A stretch of 64,000 nucleotides of DNA, from positions 1,302,001 through 1,366,000 of the forward strand of contig CP095495.1 of the NCBI GenBank assembly GCA_023052945.1, in the 5' to 3' direction. The DNA comes from Wolbachia pipientis (GTDB lineage Bacteria > Pseudomonadota > Alphaproteobacteria > Rickettsiales > Anaplasmataceae). Shown one piece after another: positions 27,636 through 38,502 of the stretch (the first letter of the stretch is position 1; each line of letters begins with the position of its first letter). The translations under genes and the position numbers were made by a program. The notes beneath the pieces are model-generated. The model saw only the letters and a program-made list of their open reading frames with translations. It did not search any database and was not told the origin of the DNA.

Positions 27636-27827
27636 ATGCATAGTGGTAATGATAAAAAAGGTTTTGATGCTGAAAAGTGGAAGCGTGAGAATCCAGGCCC
27701 AGGTGGTGGACAATTGCTGGGGGTTAAAGGAGCAAGGCTTGATGATCATCGTGAAAAAGGCAAGGAGATAGAAGAAAAAAGGAGGCGTCAGTCTGAGCAA
27801 TCTGGTAGTTCTGTAAGTAAAAGGTAA
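27636..27827 (+). CDS. Small basic hydrophilic protein (63 aa)
   Basis: ATG 27636 has GGGAG five bases upstream; an in-frame TTG at 27624 is less likely. The protein is highly charged (KRENPGPGGGQLLGVKGARL in the middle, then an E/K/R-rich tail) and is probably unstructured or helical. It ends 30 bp before the 768-aa gene and likely shares its promoter. No family is recognised. Confidence 0.5.
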   Translation: MHSGNDKKGFDAEKWKRENPGPGGGQLLGVKGARLDDHREKGKEIEEKRRRQSEQSGSSVSKR

Positions 27828-27857
27828 TTGTTGTAATTTAAAAATAGGGAGGGTGGT

Positions 27858-30164
27858 ATGCCTAATACAAAAACAGTAAGAGCATTGGTTAGTGCTTTTA
27901 ATGTACATAATTATGCTCGTGATACAGTTAAAACTAATTTTACGCTGCGAAGCGAGGGCAAGAAGAACTATATCGTAGTCTCATTTGATAAGAGTATGGA
28001 TACGTATCAGTGTAGCGAATATCTGGACAGTATAAAGAGGAAGATAATACGTGAGTTCTACGGCATTGAAGAAAGTAATGATGCAGAAATATTGGATACA
28101 GCTAAGCTAATTTTTGATGTTAATTCTTTCCCGTTTGATATCAGTGATAGAGACTGGTCTTGGGATAAACAGCATGGGCTTAAGTTTGTAACACCTGTAG
28201 ATAAAGGTGTAATTTTTAATCTAAAGTCTCATTTGGCTTTTTCACTTAAAAAAGATGTCCAAGAAGATATGTTAACTTATATAACTTCTCAACCGTTTGG
28301 CAAGAAAAAGTATTTGTGGCGCGGTGAATTTGATAATAAAGAATTACGTAAGCAATTTGAGAGTGAGTTTTTATTCAGGATGAGAGAAAGATATGAAAAT
28401 GCTCCTAAGAACCCTCTGAAGATTGAAGGCAATAGTGTATATATCAAAGATGTTTTTGATGACGCTCGTTTTATTGATAGCGTAACGCGATATATTGCAT
28501 GGCTTAAAGGTATGGGTCTCCAGGCTGATAGCAAAGTTCGTGATGATGTAAAAGCATTTAAAGATTTGATAATGGAAATTCTTGATCCATCAACACGTGT
28601 GGTGACAAATGCCTTTTTATGTGCCCCTCCTTTAAATAGAGAGGAAGCCTCAATTCTTATACCTGTTATACTAAGTAATAGAGGAGCTAGGTTTTTAACA
28701 AAGAAAGAAGCATGTGATATAAATCATAAATTTAATAGTGCTGTACTTGCTGATATTAGTAATAAAACTCAAGCAACATTCAAAGTAAATGGAAGCAGTG
28801 GGATATATGGCATAGACTTTTCTAATCCAGAAATTTCTCATTGTATGATAACCAAAATAATAGAAAGCTCTGTAATCAATGCAAAACATGAACTGGCCAT
28901 TGACCCTGAGCTAGCATTGTCGCCTGCACAGTCGCCACTCAATTCTCCTACACATGCAGAACCGAGTGGACTAAGAACACCGCCCAACCCAAGAAAAAGA
29001 AACAGAGATAGTGGTATTGGTGAGTCACCTCCGAAACCTAAGGATTCTGGTTCTTCAAGTGGTGGTCCAAGTTCTTACTTCACTGAATCATTATCACCGA
29101 CACAGGAGTTTCCCACACGGGATCAGAATGTAGTATTAAAGGATTCTCCCAGGCGAGAGTCGGAAAAGTTCCCTGTGTTGCTTCCGGTAAATCAGTTGGA
29201 TGTTTCTGGAGCGAGTAGAGAGTTCCTGCCACGGTCACATCTGAGTTCTTCTGTGACTAATCCACATTCATCGAAATGTGTAGGTGCTGTTCAAAATGTG
29301 CAAGCAGGTACTAGTGCTTCGTTTCAGCTAATAGGCTTTTGGTCATCACCGACTCCAAGTGCAGAACCCTCGTTATGGCAACCGAGTAGACCTTTATCAA
29401 GGAAAGGTGCTAATGAAAGTGGATCAGCATGGACTAGTCAGCCAATAGGCTATTGGTCATCACCGGCTCCAAGTGCAGGATTATGGTCATTGCCACAGAG
29501 TGGACCTTCATCATGGAAAGGTGCTAGTGAACGGAGAACTAGTGATAAACCTCTTACCGAGGAAGAAGAAAAGTTGTCTAAAGCATTGCTTTATTGGTTT
29601 AACTTAAATAATTATGCTTTGGATCCTCCTCATACTAACTTTATTGTAAAAAATGGGAAGATTGCTAGTTTAATTGATGATAGTGTTGATGTAAAAGAAT
29701 ATTTACAGGAGATAATAGATAGAACGAAAGAAGGGTATTGTGTCAATAAGAAAGAGGCCTATGATCTCAATGAGTTTCCATTTAAGTTTCTTTCTAATTG
29801 TGAGAAAAACCAAGAAACAACAGTTGTTGCTAATATAAGTCGTGGTGCCTTACTTAACTTAAAAGAACTTTTTAGTCAGGAGCATGAGGGAAAAGTAGAA
29901 ATAAAAGATATCGACATTAACATCGTCAAAAAGGCAGTGAAATCTAAAAAGGACAAATGGGTAAATTTTTATGTGCGAGAACATGGGTTATCCCCTAAAA
30001 CAGCAATTGAAACCTGTTGTCCCGATGAAAGCGCATTAGGATATATTTCAATTACAAAAGGCGAAGGTGGACACTGGATTGACCGTAATTATGATGCTTC
30101 GGAAGTAAAGTCGTTTAGGGAAGAGCGATGGCTGCTAAAGGTAAATCAAAAGCTGGAAAGGTGA
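27858..30164 (+). CDS. Large hypothetical protein with internal homologous modules, candidate effector
   Basis: The 768-residue protein has a strong ribosome site (GGGAGG). The N-terminal module (FNVHNYARDTVKTNF near residue 14, FDVNSFPFD near 95, DKGVIFNLKSHLAF near 118) reappears at the C-terminus (FNLNNYALDPPHTNF near 583, YDLNEFPFK near 634, SRGALLNLKELF near 661). A partial third occurrence lies near 276 (KKEACDINHKFN). Between them is a Pro/Ser-rich linker with PRKRNRDS and a two-unit repeat around IG(F/Y)WSSP near 490-560. No enzyme motif was recognised, and it does not resemble CifA or CifB as I recall them. Its end overlaps the 99-aa frame by 37 bp. Confidence 0.65.
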   Translation: MPNTKTVRALVSAFNVHNYARDTVKTNFTLRSEGKKNYIVVSFDKSMDTYQCSEYLDSIKRKIIREFYGIEESNDAEILDTAKLIFDVNSFPFDISDRDWSWDKQHGLKFVTPVDKGVIFNLKSHLAFSLKKDVQEDMLTYITSQPFGKKKYLWRGEFDNKELRKQFESEFLFRMRERYENAPKNPLKIEGNSVYIKDVFDDARFIDSVTRYIAWLKGMGLQADSKVRDDVKAFKDLIMEILDPSTRVVTNAFLCAPPLNREEASILIPVILSNRGARFLTKKEACDINHKFNSAVLADISNKTQATFKVNGSSGIYGIDFSNPEISHCMITKIIESSVINAKHELAIDPELALSPAQSPLNSPTHAEPSGLRTPPNPRKRNRDSGIGESPPKPKDSGSSSGGPSSYFTESLSPTQEFPTRDQNVVLKDSPRRESEKFPVLLPVNQLDVSGASREFLPRSHLSSSVTNPHSSKCVGAVQNVQAGTSASFQLIGFWSSPTPSAEPSLWQPSRPLSRKGANESGSAWTSQPIGYWSSPAPSAGLWSLPQSGPSSWKGASERRTSDKPLTEEEEKLSKALLYWFNLNNYALDPPHTNFIVKNGKIASLIDDSVDVKEYLQEIIDRTKEGYCVNKKEAYDLNEFPFKFLSNCEKNQETTVVANISRGALLNLKELFSQEHEGKVEIKDIDINIVKKAVKSKKDKWVNFYVREHGLSPKTAIETCCPDESALGYISITKGEGGHWIDRNYDASEVKSFREERWLLKVNQKLER

Positions 30165-30427
30165 AGTCCGAAGATAATAAAGATAGCGGTTACTCTTCCG
30201 GGTTCGTAACTGATGCTGAAAACGTAAGCTCTAAAGCTGAGGCAACAACAAGTGGTTATGAGTCTACGGATTGTGAGAATACTAGAGGAGGATCGCCAAA
30301 ACGTAAGTCTCCATCGCCTGAAGATGGAGGTAATCCAAGAAAATCTCCGAAAAGAGATTCTTTACCACTTTCAAGGCTGGAGTCGTTAAGTTTGAGTAGT
30401 TCCTCTCATCAAATAGGTAAGTGTTAG
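30128..30427 (+). CDS. Ser/Lys-rich 99-aa protein overlapping the 768-aa gene
   Basis: ATG 30128 follows GGGAAGAG and lies inside the last 37 bases of the 768-aa gene, in another frame. The protein is low complexity: a basic start (KGKSKAGKVK), DSGYSSGF near residue 19, and a nuclear-signal-like SPKRKSPS...PRKSPKRDS near 55-75. The style resembles the linker of the 768-aa protein (PRKRNRDSGIGES), so it could be a displaced tail of that protein after a frameshift. Alternatively it is a coupled small gene. Function unknown. Confidence 0.45.
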   Translation: MAAKGKSKAGKVKSEDNKDSGYSSGFVTDAENVSSKAEATTSGYESTDCENTRGGSPKRKSPSPEDGGNPRKSPKRDSLPLSRLESLSLSSSSHQIGKC

Positions 30428-30434
30428 GCTTATT

Positions 30435-31420
30435 AATTTCACTGCTCTCAGCCACCCAAGTGTTTTATTAGGGTTGGGGCCAAAGTCCCTGATCCTGGGG
30501 ATGCTGTCGGTGGTTTTTCTTGTCCATTGTAAATATTGTACCATACTATCCACCTGATCATCATAACGGGCTTCTGGGAACATTAAAATCTCATACTCAA
30601 ATCATTGAGCCATACCGCTTGATGCGGCAAAAAAACCCTGCCAGACTCTATAATTGGAACAATTTGGTAAAATCGAGTGAGTTTGTCATTGTGTGGCACA
30701 ATTTCAATAATGGGTAGATCGCTATTTGCCTTTAGCTCTTGTATTAATTGTTGACCACTCATTTTTGCTTCAATCAAAATTGCATGTGGTGCCCATCTTG
30801 CAGCTAGTGACAGAACTTGCTCTTTAAGCTTTGGATACTCAAGCTTTGCTCGATATACATCAAGTAGATAGAATTTATTATCTATTTTTGCCCAGGTGGT
30901 GCAGACGCTAAAGTCGCTGGAATCGTTTGTTGAAACTGCAGTGTCCCAGCTTTGAGTTACATGTGAGAGATTATCAGGGAGATTTTTATAGCGCTTCAAC
31001 CACTCTTGTTTAATTATACCACTTGAAAGCGGCAGGGGGTTTTGTTGATACTGAGCAGCAAAAGCGTAACTCCCGAGTTCAACTTTTATCATCTCAACTT
31101 CTTCTCTTCCTCCCTCCAGGGGATATAATAACTCATTCTCTTCTCTTGAGTATAATACTCTTGCAGGTAGTGTCATTCCAGCACTTGATGCTGGAATCCA
31201 GTCTTTTGCGGTTGAATTTTCTGGATCCCAGTGTCTGGGCACTGGGATGACAGGAGGGGGGTTGGAATGACACCAGTATGGTTATTAATTGAATAAATAA
31301 CCTCCTTATTTTCAGAAATCATTGGCAAACAAATGTGATGCCATATGTTTTTTGGCTTGGATAAGAGGTGCCCAGTTAAGTCTTCCAGGTGGAGCCTATG
31401 CATCACAAGCACAATTACTC
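30435..31420 (-). pseudogene. Phage WO-type large terminase remnant
   Basis: Pieces in several minus-strand frames rebuild the C-terminal part of a large terminase: HRLHLEDLTGHLLSKP (near 31390), then LGSYAFAAQYQQNPLP, QSWDTAVSTNDSSDFSV and ILIEAKMSGQQLIQEL (30650-31100), then FPEARYDDQVDSMVQYLQW (near 30580-30530). The nuclease-domain motifs are recognisable. A palindromic repeat has inserted at 31171-31274, and there are frameshifts near 30600 and beyond. The N-terminal ATPase half is missing. It cannot package DNA. Confidence 0.8.
31171..31274. repeat. Palindromic repeat inserted in the terminase remnant
   Basis: ATTCCAGCACTTGATGCTGG plus AAT and ATCCCAGTGTCTGGGCACTG plus GGAT each form hairpins. 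The insert separates two terminase segments that would otherwise adjoin. It is the same repeat family as at 15935-16215 and 27222-27515. Confidence 0.8.
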
Positions 31421-31761
31421 CTATGATAGTTGTGCAGTAAAAAACTTAAATCTTGTAAAATCTGTGAATATTTTGAAGAATATAAAAATTCTTCCAATTT
31501 GATTGGATTGAGGAGCTCGCGATACAACTCTGAAATAAGCGGTGAGTTTTTGGGTTTACGAAAATATCTACAATTGTTGCAATAAAAATAGCTGAGAAAT
31601 TGGGCCGACTCCTTTTTATGTATAAGATCCGAAAATAAGTTTTTGAGGCTTTTCGTATAGCTTCTAGGTTCAATCTTTCAATTTGTCTTTGAGCACAGAA
31701 ACCCCCTAGAAATCACGCTTTTGAACTCTATATTATTTTTTGTAACATTGTCGTAGGCGTT
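31421..31761. other. Region without a supported gene between terminase remnant and right arm
   Basis: Minus-strand frames here are short and lack a ribosome site or recognisable motif. The last 34 bases (31728-31761) supply the foreign tail of the truncated 223-aa gene. The region is probably decayed phage or transposon DNA. Confidence 0.3.
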
Positions 31762-32399
31762 AGATCCTGCAACAAACTGAGCCTTTCGAACATCCTTGCA
31801 AACTCTTCTTCTGACAACTCACCACTGCCTAATTTCTCCTGCAATTCTTTTATCTCTTTGTCCAACCTCTTGTCCCAACTCAAATCTAAATTACTTGTGA
31901 AAATCTTCTTGATTAACTCCTTAAGCTTGTCACGCAAGAACTTCATTATCGCAGCAATCAGGTTCTTTTCTTTCTTCTCCTTGAGCATTTTGTAGATTTT
32001 CGGATCATCTACATTTACTTCAAAGAGGTTGAAGAGAGATTCAAAGAAATTCCAGAAATCTCCGAGTACTCTTTCTCTTTCACCATTGAAGTAATCCTCA
32101 TTATCTCCTTCTCCGATATGTAGCTCTGCTTGAGATGATATTTCATTGACACAACTAGAGGCCTGACGCTCACACTCGAGCCTTCTGAGCAAATCTTGTC
32201 TGTCAAGCTCTTCTATGGCGGCTTTCAGTTCATTTAACTTCTGCTCCGCAGAGAAATCTTCCTCTCTGATTTTTCCTTGGAAGATTGAGCTACCGTTTCC
32301 GTTATTATTTAAAAAATCTTCCATTATTTTTTCCTCCTCAATTAAATTATTGTCTTTATCTTGACCTAAAAAGCTTTCTACCATTTTTACTCCACTCAT
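31728..32399 (-). pseudogene. Truncated copy of the 479-aa gene (223 aa)
   Basis: The first 213 codons equal those of the gene at 25737. At the arm boundary (31762) the frame runs into unrelated spacer sequence and stops after about ten more codons (TPTTMLQKII). Promoter and ribosome site are intact, so a shortened protein of about 223 residues could be made. Inversion of the spacer would move the full-length 3' half to this copy. Confidence 0.8.
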
Positions 32400-32739
32400 A
32401 AAACTTAATAATTTAATTCTACAGTACTAAACATTTAAGAAGTGTTAACGTAAAGATGTCAATAAAATTATTTACATTTTTACACTATATTATATCACGC
32501 ACCATTTAACCTTTCAATAATATTTTTTATTCTTGCTGCTTTTTCAAGCTCTAGCATGCGCTTTCCTTTTAATGTTCACTTTTGCCTCTACTACCACTTT
32601 TTCTTATAAAGTATTTGTTTATTATACTCTTTTGCATAACATTGTGCAACACAACATATTATACTTGGAGTGTAATGATATAAAAATTACCATCAAAGGA
32701 GAGAGCACCAGAGGCAGAGAATACAAATAGTGACTAAAC

Positions 32740-33458
32740 CTCGAACTTGAAAATGGAGGAAACGCTTACTTACTAAAGGTGCTCAAAAATATCCAAGATC
32801 TTAACTCTAGACCATAAGATTCCAAGAAAAACTCTTCTCGCGCTTGCTGGCTATAAAATAGATGAGAAAGGTTTTCTTGTTGAACACTTTAATATTGCTA
32901 AAGCTAATAAATTACTATCTGATGAAGATAAGCAAATTTTCACAAAAGAAATTAAAACAGAACGTCAACTTCTAGCAGAACAAGATAATGAGCTTGGTCT
33001 CATTAAGATTAATGGTCAACAGAGTACAGTTGTATGACTTTGGAACTAAAATTAATGTGGAAGGTAGTGTACCGTTACTTATTAACGCTGATATGAATTT
33101 AAGTAGCAAAAAGTTCCAAGATTATCTAGGTAAAAAAGAAGTAAGCATGACAGCTAGAGAATATCTTGATAGCTTGAGAAATAGCAAAAATGTAGAAGAA
33201 GTGGTACAAGCAACCAAATTAATTCCTTTTATAGGTTCAAACCGTGAAATTGAAGAAGCAGAGCAAACACGCAGGCCGAAACAATCTTTATTAGAGTTGG
33301 CTAAAGGAACAATTAATTCTATACTTGCTGCTGTTTTTCTTACTAACGCTAGTCGATTAAAAAGTCATTTGCCAGGAAAAGCAGACGACAAACCTAGAAC
33401 CTGTTTAAATGATCCAACAGTGGACAGCCAACCACTATTTCAGGCTATTTCCTTCTGA
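32740..33458 (+). pseudogene. Decayed ORF in right arm, family unknown
   Basis: This is the identical mirror copy of the remnant at 24678-25396. The 3' piece (32988-33458) is open for 156 codons, and earlier pieces lie in other frames. The shared frameshifts show that the decay happened before the arms were duplicated. Confidence 0.6.
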
Positions 33459-34372
33459 AGTTGTTTAATTTTAGCTTGAGGGAGACCAGTAGATTCAGCT
33501 ATTAAATCGACAGATACACCAGCTTTAAGTAGGTTTTTTGCGACTTCAATTTTTTCTTCTTTTCGACCCTCTTCTCTGCCTTTTTCATGGCCGATTTGGA
33601 TACCTTCTTCTCTACCTTCTTCCCTACCTTTTGCAGCAGCATCATCAAGTTTTTGAGCGAGGACAGCCTGTTCATCAAGAATACGTTTTATTTCCTGTTC
33701 GTAGGCAATAAATTCTTTCTCTGACCAGTTAAATCTATTTAGCTCTTCATAGGCTTTTTTGATTATAAAATCACTCCCTATTATTTTTTCCAGCTTCTCT
33801 TCACTGGTTTCCTCTGCATACCTAAAGAAATAGGCCCACTTTTCAACTATATTCTCCAACTGATCTTCCTTAGTTTTTGGAAATTTTGGCAATTCAATAA
33901 ATATGAAGTAAAAATCTTTTAAATCATGCTCATTAGTATCTTCATCCCGAATAGTATGCTTTGATTTATACTCAGGCTTATTTGGAAATAGGACACAATC
34001 TGCTATAGCAATAAAGATAATTTCTTTAAGGTCGTGATATTGATCACCCTTATCAGCTTGTCTTGAATAGGCTTTAGCAGCATAGTATTGGGCACGTTTT
34101 TCGAAGCCTTTGGTTTTAGCGACCTGCATTTCAACTATCACTTGCAGCCCATTTTTATCTCTACAAAGAACATCAACAATGCTTTGTTTTTTAGAAGCAA
34201 TATCAGGGTCTTGAATAGTACTTAAGAACTCTATATCCTTTATTGTACTTTTGCCAGTGAAGCCGAGGATATCATTAAGGAAGTGAATGAGGATGTCTTT
34301 ATTCTTTTCAGTACCAAAGATGCGCTTGAACGATATATCATTTTTTGGATCAAGGAATTTAGATAAAGCCAT
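33440..34372 (-). CDS. Rpn-family PD-(D/E)XK nuclease (putative transposase), right copy
   Basis: This 310-residue protein is identical to the left-arm Rpn protein except for the loss of one four-residue EGRE unit. The nuclease core (DVLCRDKNGLQVIVEMQ) is intact. The unit loss fits replication slippage in a 12-bp tandem repeat. Having intact nuclease genes in both arms suggests, but does not prove, a part in making the inversion. Confidence 0.88.
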   Translation of the reverse strand: MALSKFLDPKNDISFKRIFGTEKNKDILIHFLNDILGFTGKSTIKDIEFLSTIQDPDIASKKQSIVDVLCRDKNGLQVIVEMQVAKTKGFEKRAQYYAAKAYSRQADKGDQYHDLKEIIFIAIADCVLFPNKPEYKSKHTIRDEDTNEHDLKDFYFIFIELPKFPKTKEDQLENIVEKWAYFFRYAEETSEEKLEKIIGSDFIIKKAYEELNRFNWSEKEFIAYEQEIKRILDEQAVLAQKLDDAAAKGREEGREEGIQIGHEKGREEGRKEEKIEVAKNLLKAGVSVDLIAESTGLPQAKIKQLQKEIA

Positions 34373-34649
34373 AAGAAGTCAACCTAAAAAGCATTAATAA
34401 TTATACACAATTCTGAAGAAATATTCAACGTTTTTATATTTTAGGTCTATTTTTTTAAATTTTGAATATAAAAACCGACCTCCACAGAAGAGCTTACAAA
34501 GGCATTTGAGATGTTGGGCGTCTCTTAGGTCATCTTTTTGTGAATACTTCTATAATACACCTCAAAACCCCCCTGAATGGATATAGCAAATTTCCCGCGT
34601 AATTATGACCTAAAAACACCTATGGGGAAACCTTTTAGCTACAGCTTGG

Positions 34650-36597
<1,948 letters not shown>

Positions 36598-36615
<18 letters not shown>

Positions 36616-36720
36616 TCACTTTCGTGGTATTTTACAAACAAAATTCCCGCTTTACTAGTGTTTTTTATTAAAAAGATAATATTTAAGTAAAGATAGAAAA
36701 GTATTTAATATTAACAGAAT
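36598..36720. repeat. Noncoding repeat, copy A
   Basis: This stretch matches 39371-39480 with scattered mismatches. Shared landmarks are ACTCGCGCACTCACTT, CCGCTTTRCTAGTG and TTTTTTATTAAA. Both copies lie in gaps near phage genes. Confidence 0.75.
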
Positions 36721-36816
36721 TTTATGTAGCTGACTTAGATTGAACTTTCTGTGAAGGACTTTAATAAAATTTTATAAAATGGTATATATATATTTGTACT
36801 GCAATTGAATAAAAAC

Positions 36817-37557
36817 ATGAGTACTGAAAAGAAGATAGATACTGATTCTTTATGCTACCATATAATTCAAAAGGTAAAAGATGTTAGGCTAGAGCTAAAA
36901 TGCACTCAAGCGGATTTCGCAGAAAAAACTGGTGTAGCAAAGTCACTAATAGAAAAGTATGAGCGAGGGGTACACAGTATTCCACCTAAAACGCTCGAGG
37001 AGATGGCAAAAAAATTATCGAAAGATATCGAAAAATTCTTCCCTGAATCAACAAATTGTATTAGTAGCGAAGATAAGAAGTCATTTGATTTAGTGCAAAC
37101 CCTAAAAAGAATTAAGGACTGGAAGGTTCGTGATGCGGTGTGTGTACTAACTAGATTTTTGTCAGAAGGAATTCAAATTAGTAAGGTTACAGAAGAGATA
37201 AGACCTATAAGCTACCAAATGGTGCAAAAGGCAAAAGATTGGCGGTTTGCAAGAGGGCGTACACAGATGGAATTAGCGGATAAAAGTGGAATGCCCCATG
37301 GACAAGTAGTCAGGTATGAGCAAGGGGAGGTATCGTTCAAAATAGCACCCAAAATTGCAGAGGGATTATCATTGCATTATGGAGTTCTACTGCCTACATC
37401 AAAAGCAGAGAGGTATTGTGAAGATGAGGATGGTGAAGGAGAAAAGAAGATATTGAGTATAATGAGGGAATACCAAAAAATTGATAATCAAAAGTTAAAA
37501 GATTTATGGTATTCGTTTTTGTCTGAGGTTGTAAAGATTAGTGAAGAGAAGGCTTGA
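36817..37557 (+). CDS. Phage WO double-HTH (XRE) transcriptional regulator
   Basis: The protein is 246 residues from ATG 36817; an in-frame TTG at 36805 is the other option. Two XRE-type HTH domains lie in tandem: near residues 15-60 (CTQADFAEKTGVAKSLIEKY) and near 130-175 (RTQMELADKSGMPHGQVVRY). Such double-HTH proteins are typical of WO regions. It probably binds operators in the prophage as a repressor or activator; the target is unknown. The upstream gap is AT-rich with runs of TATA. Confidence 0.85.
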   Translation: MSTEKKIDTDSLCYHIIQKVKDVRLELKCTQADFAEKTGVAKSLIEKYERGVHSIPPKTLEEMAKKLSKDIEKFFPESTNCISSEDKKSFDLVQTLKRIKDWKVRDAVCVLTRFLSEGIQISKVTEEIRPISYQMVQKAKDWRFARGRTQMELADKSGMPHGQVVRYEQGEVSFKIAPKIAEGLSLHYGVLLPTSKAERYCEDEDGEGEKKILSIMREYQKIDNQKLKDLWYSFLSEVVKISEEKA

Positions 37558-37640
37558 AACTTTATTCAATATTTTTATAGACAAGGTATACCTTTATAAG
37601 CATTATATGTAGCATTTTTAACAAAAACTTTATATATATG

Positions 37641-37654
37641 CCTTAAATTTAAGG
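37641..37654. promoter_or_regulatory. 14-bp perfect palindrome upstream of an ankyrin gene
   Basis: CCTTAAATTTAAGG lies 34 bp before ATG 37688 and after the HTH regulator. It could be a binding site for a dimeric regulator such as the neighbouring double-HTH protein. Short AT-rich palindromes also arise by chance. Confidence 0.25.
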
Positions 37655-37687
37655 AAACTTTTTTCTGTAAATAGAGAGGGGATAAAG

Positions 37688-38098
37688 ATGAGGAAGTTAT
37701 GGAAAATAACAAGGGCTATAAAGGGTGTCTCCATAGGCAGATTCAGTGATACGTTATTTTGTGAACCTGAATTATACCAAGCTGTTTCAAGCAAAGATTG
37801 TGATTTGGAAAAAATAAAGTCATTGGTAGAAAGTGGTGTTGATCTTAATGAATGCAGCAGTAATGGCAATACACCTTTGCACAAAGCTATCATGTTGGAA
37901 AATATACCTGTTGTGAGATTATTACTAACCAACTGTGCAAAGCTTTTTATAAAAAATAAAAAAGGCGAAACAGCATACGATTTGTCTAAAGATAAAGCTT
38001 CAGTGCAAAGGCTATTTGCCAACGAAAGAGAAGTTGGAGTACAAGTTGTTACACAGGGATTGAAACATGATATGGATTCCCGAAATAACCGTATGTAA
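37688..38098 (+). CDS. Ankyrin-repeat protein (two repeats)
   Basis: The start follows GAGAGGGG at good spacing. The 136-residue protein has a basic N-terminus and two to three ankyrin units: DLEKIKSLVESGVDLN, then GNTPLHKAIMLENIPVVRLL and GETAYDLSKD. Ankyrin proteins mediate protein binding and are frequent in WO phage and among Wolbachia effector candidates. The partner is unknown. Confidence 0.85.
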   Translation: MRKLWKITRAIKGVSIGRFSDTLFCEPELYQAVSSKDCDLEKIKSLVESGVDLNECSSNGNTPLHKAIMLENIPVVRLLLTNCAKLFIKNKKGETAYDLSKDKASVQRLFANEREVGVQVVTQGLKHDMDSRNNRM

Positions 38099-38123
38099 TT
38101 CGGGAATTTGCTACCAAACGGAG

Positions 38124-38489
38124 CTACCGCCCTCTTCCCTTATACTTACCTTGAGTTGAAGCTTGAGCTTTCACAAATAACTGCCAGTATCCCTTCTCAT
38201 CGCCTTCTTTCTGTATCAATTGCGCCAAACGCTGCATCAATCCATCACTCAGTATAACCATTTTTGTCCACTTACCCACTGGTTTTGCAATAGCAACTAT
38301 TTCCAGATTCTCTTTATAAACCTGGCTTTGATTCTCAAGGTGAAGTTTGTTTTCTTGATATATATGTTCTGTTTTCTTTTCACTCTCTCTCAGATACCTT
38401 CTTCTGACGAAGTTTGTGTATATTCTCCTAAAAAAGAGGAATATTTTAATAGCAACAATTAATATTATACCATATATAACGATAGACAT
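38124..38489 (-). CDS. Small membrane-anchored conserved protein
   Basis: The 121-residue protein has an N-terminal membrane segment (residues 3-19), a charged helical middle and a C-terminal segment DEKGYWQLFVKAQASTQG. It resembles short rickettsial proteins of unknown function, as far as I recall. It lies between two ankyrin genes in the WO accessory region and ends 26 bp from the convergent ankyrin gene. Confidence 0.5.
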   Translation of the reverse strand: MSIVIYGIILIVAIKIFLFFRRIYTNFVRRRYLRESEKKTEHIYQENKLHLENQSQVYKENLEIVAIAKPVGKWTKMVILSDGLMQRLAQLIQKEGDEKGYWQLFVKAQASTQGKYKGRGR

Positions 38490-38502
38490 TTTTCGTATTC
38501 CA

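Larger units (their letters stand above)
31762..34440 (-). repeat. Right arm of large inverted repeat
   Basis: This 2679-bp segment is the reverse complement of 23684-26374 apart from a 12-bp in-frame deletion of one EGRE unit in the Rpn gene. Together with the left arm it encloses a 5387-bp spacer (26375-31761). Confidence 0.95.

Noticed and set aside
25737..30427. The 479-aa and 768-aa genes as a cifA-cifB pair
   Set aside because: Tandem order and context invite the comparison, but neither protein resembles CifA or CifB sequences as I recall them, and no Ulp1-type or PD-(D/E)XK motif was seen in the 768-aa protein.
31446..31673. 75-codon minus-strand frame near the right arm
   Set aside because: No start context, no motif and no similarity to neighbouring genes; treated as decayed DNA.
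23684..34440. CRISPR array or integrase attachment sites
   Set aside because: No regularly spaced short repeats and no integrase or recombinase gene were found; the repeats are long inverted arms and dispersed palindromes.
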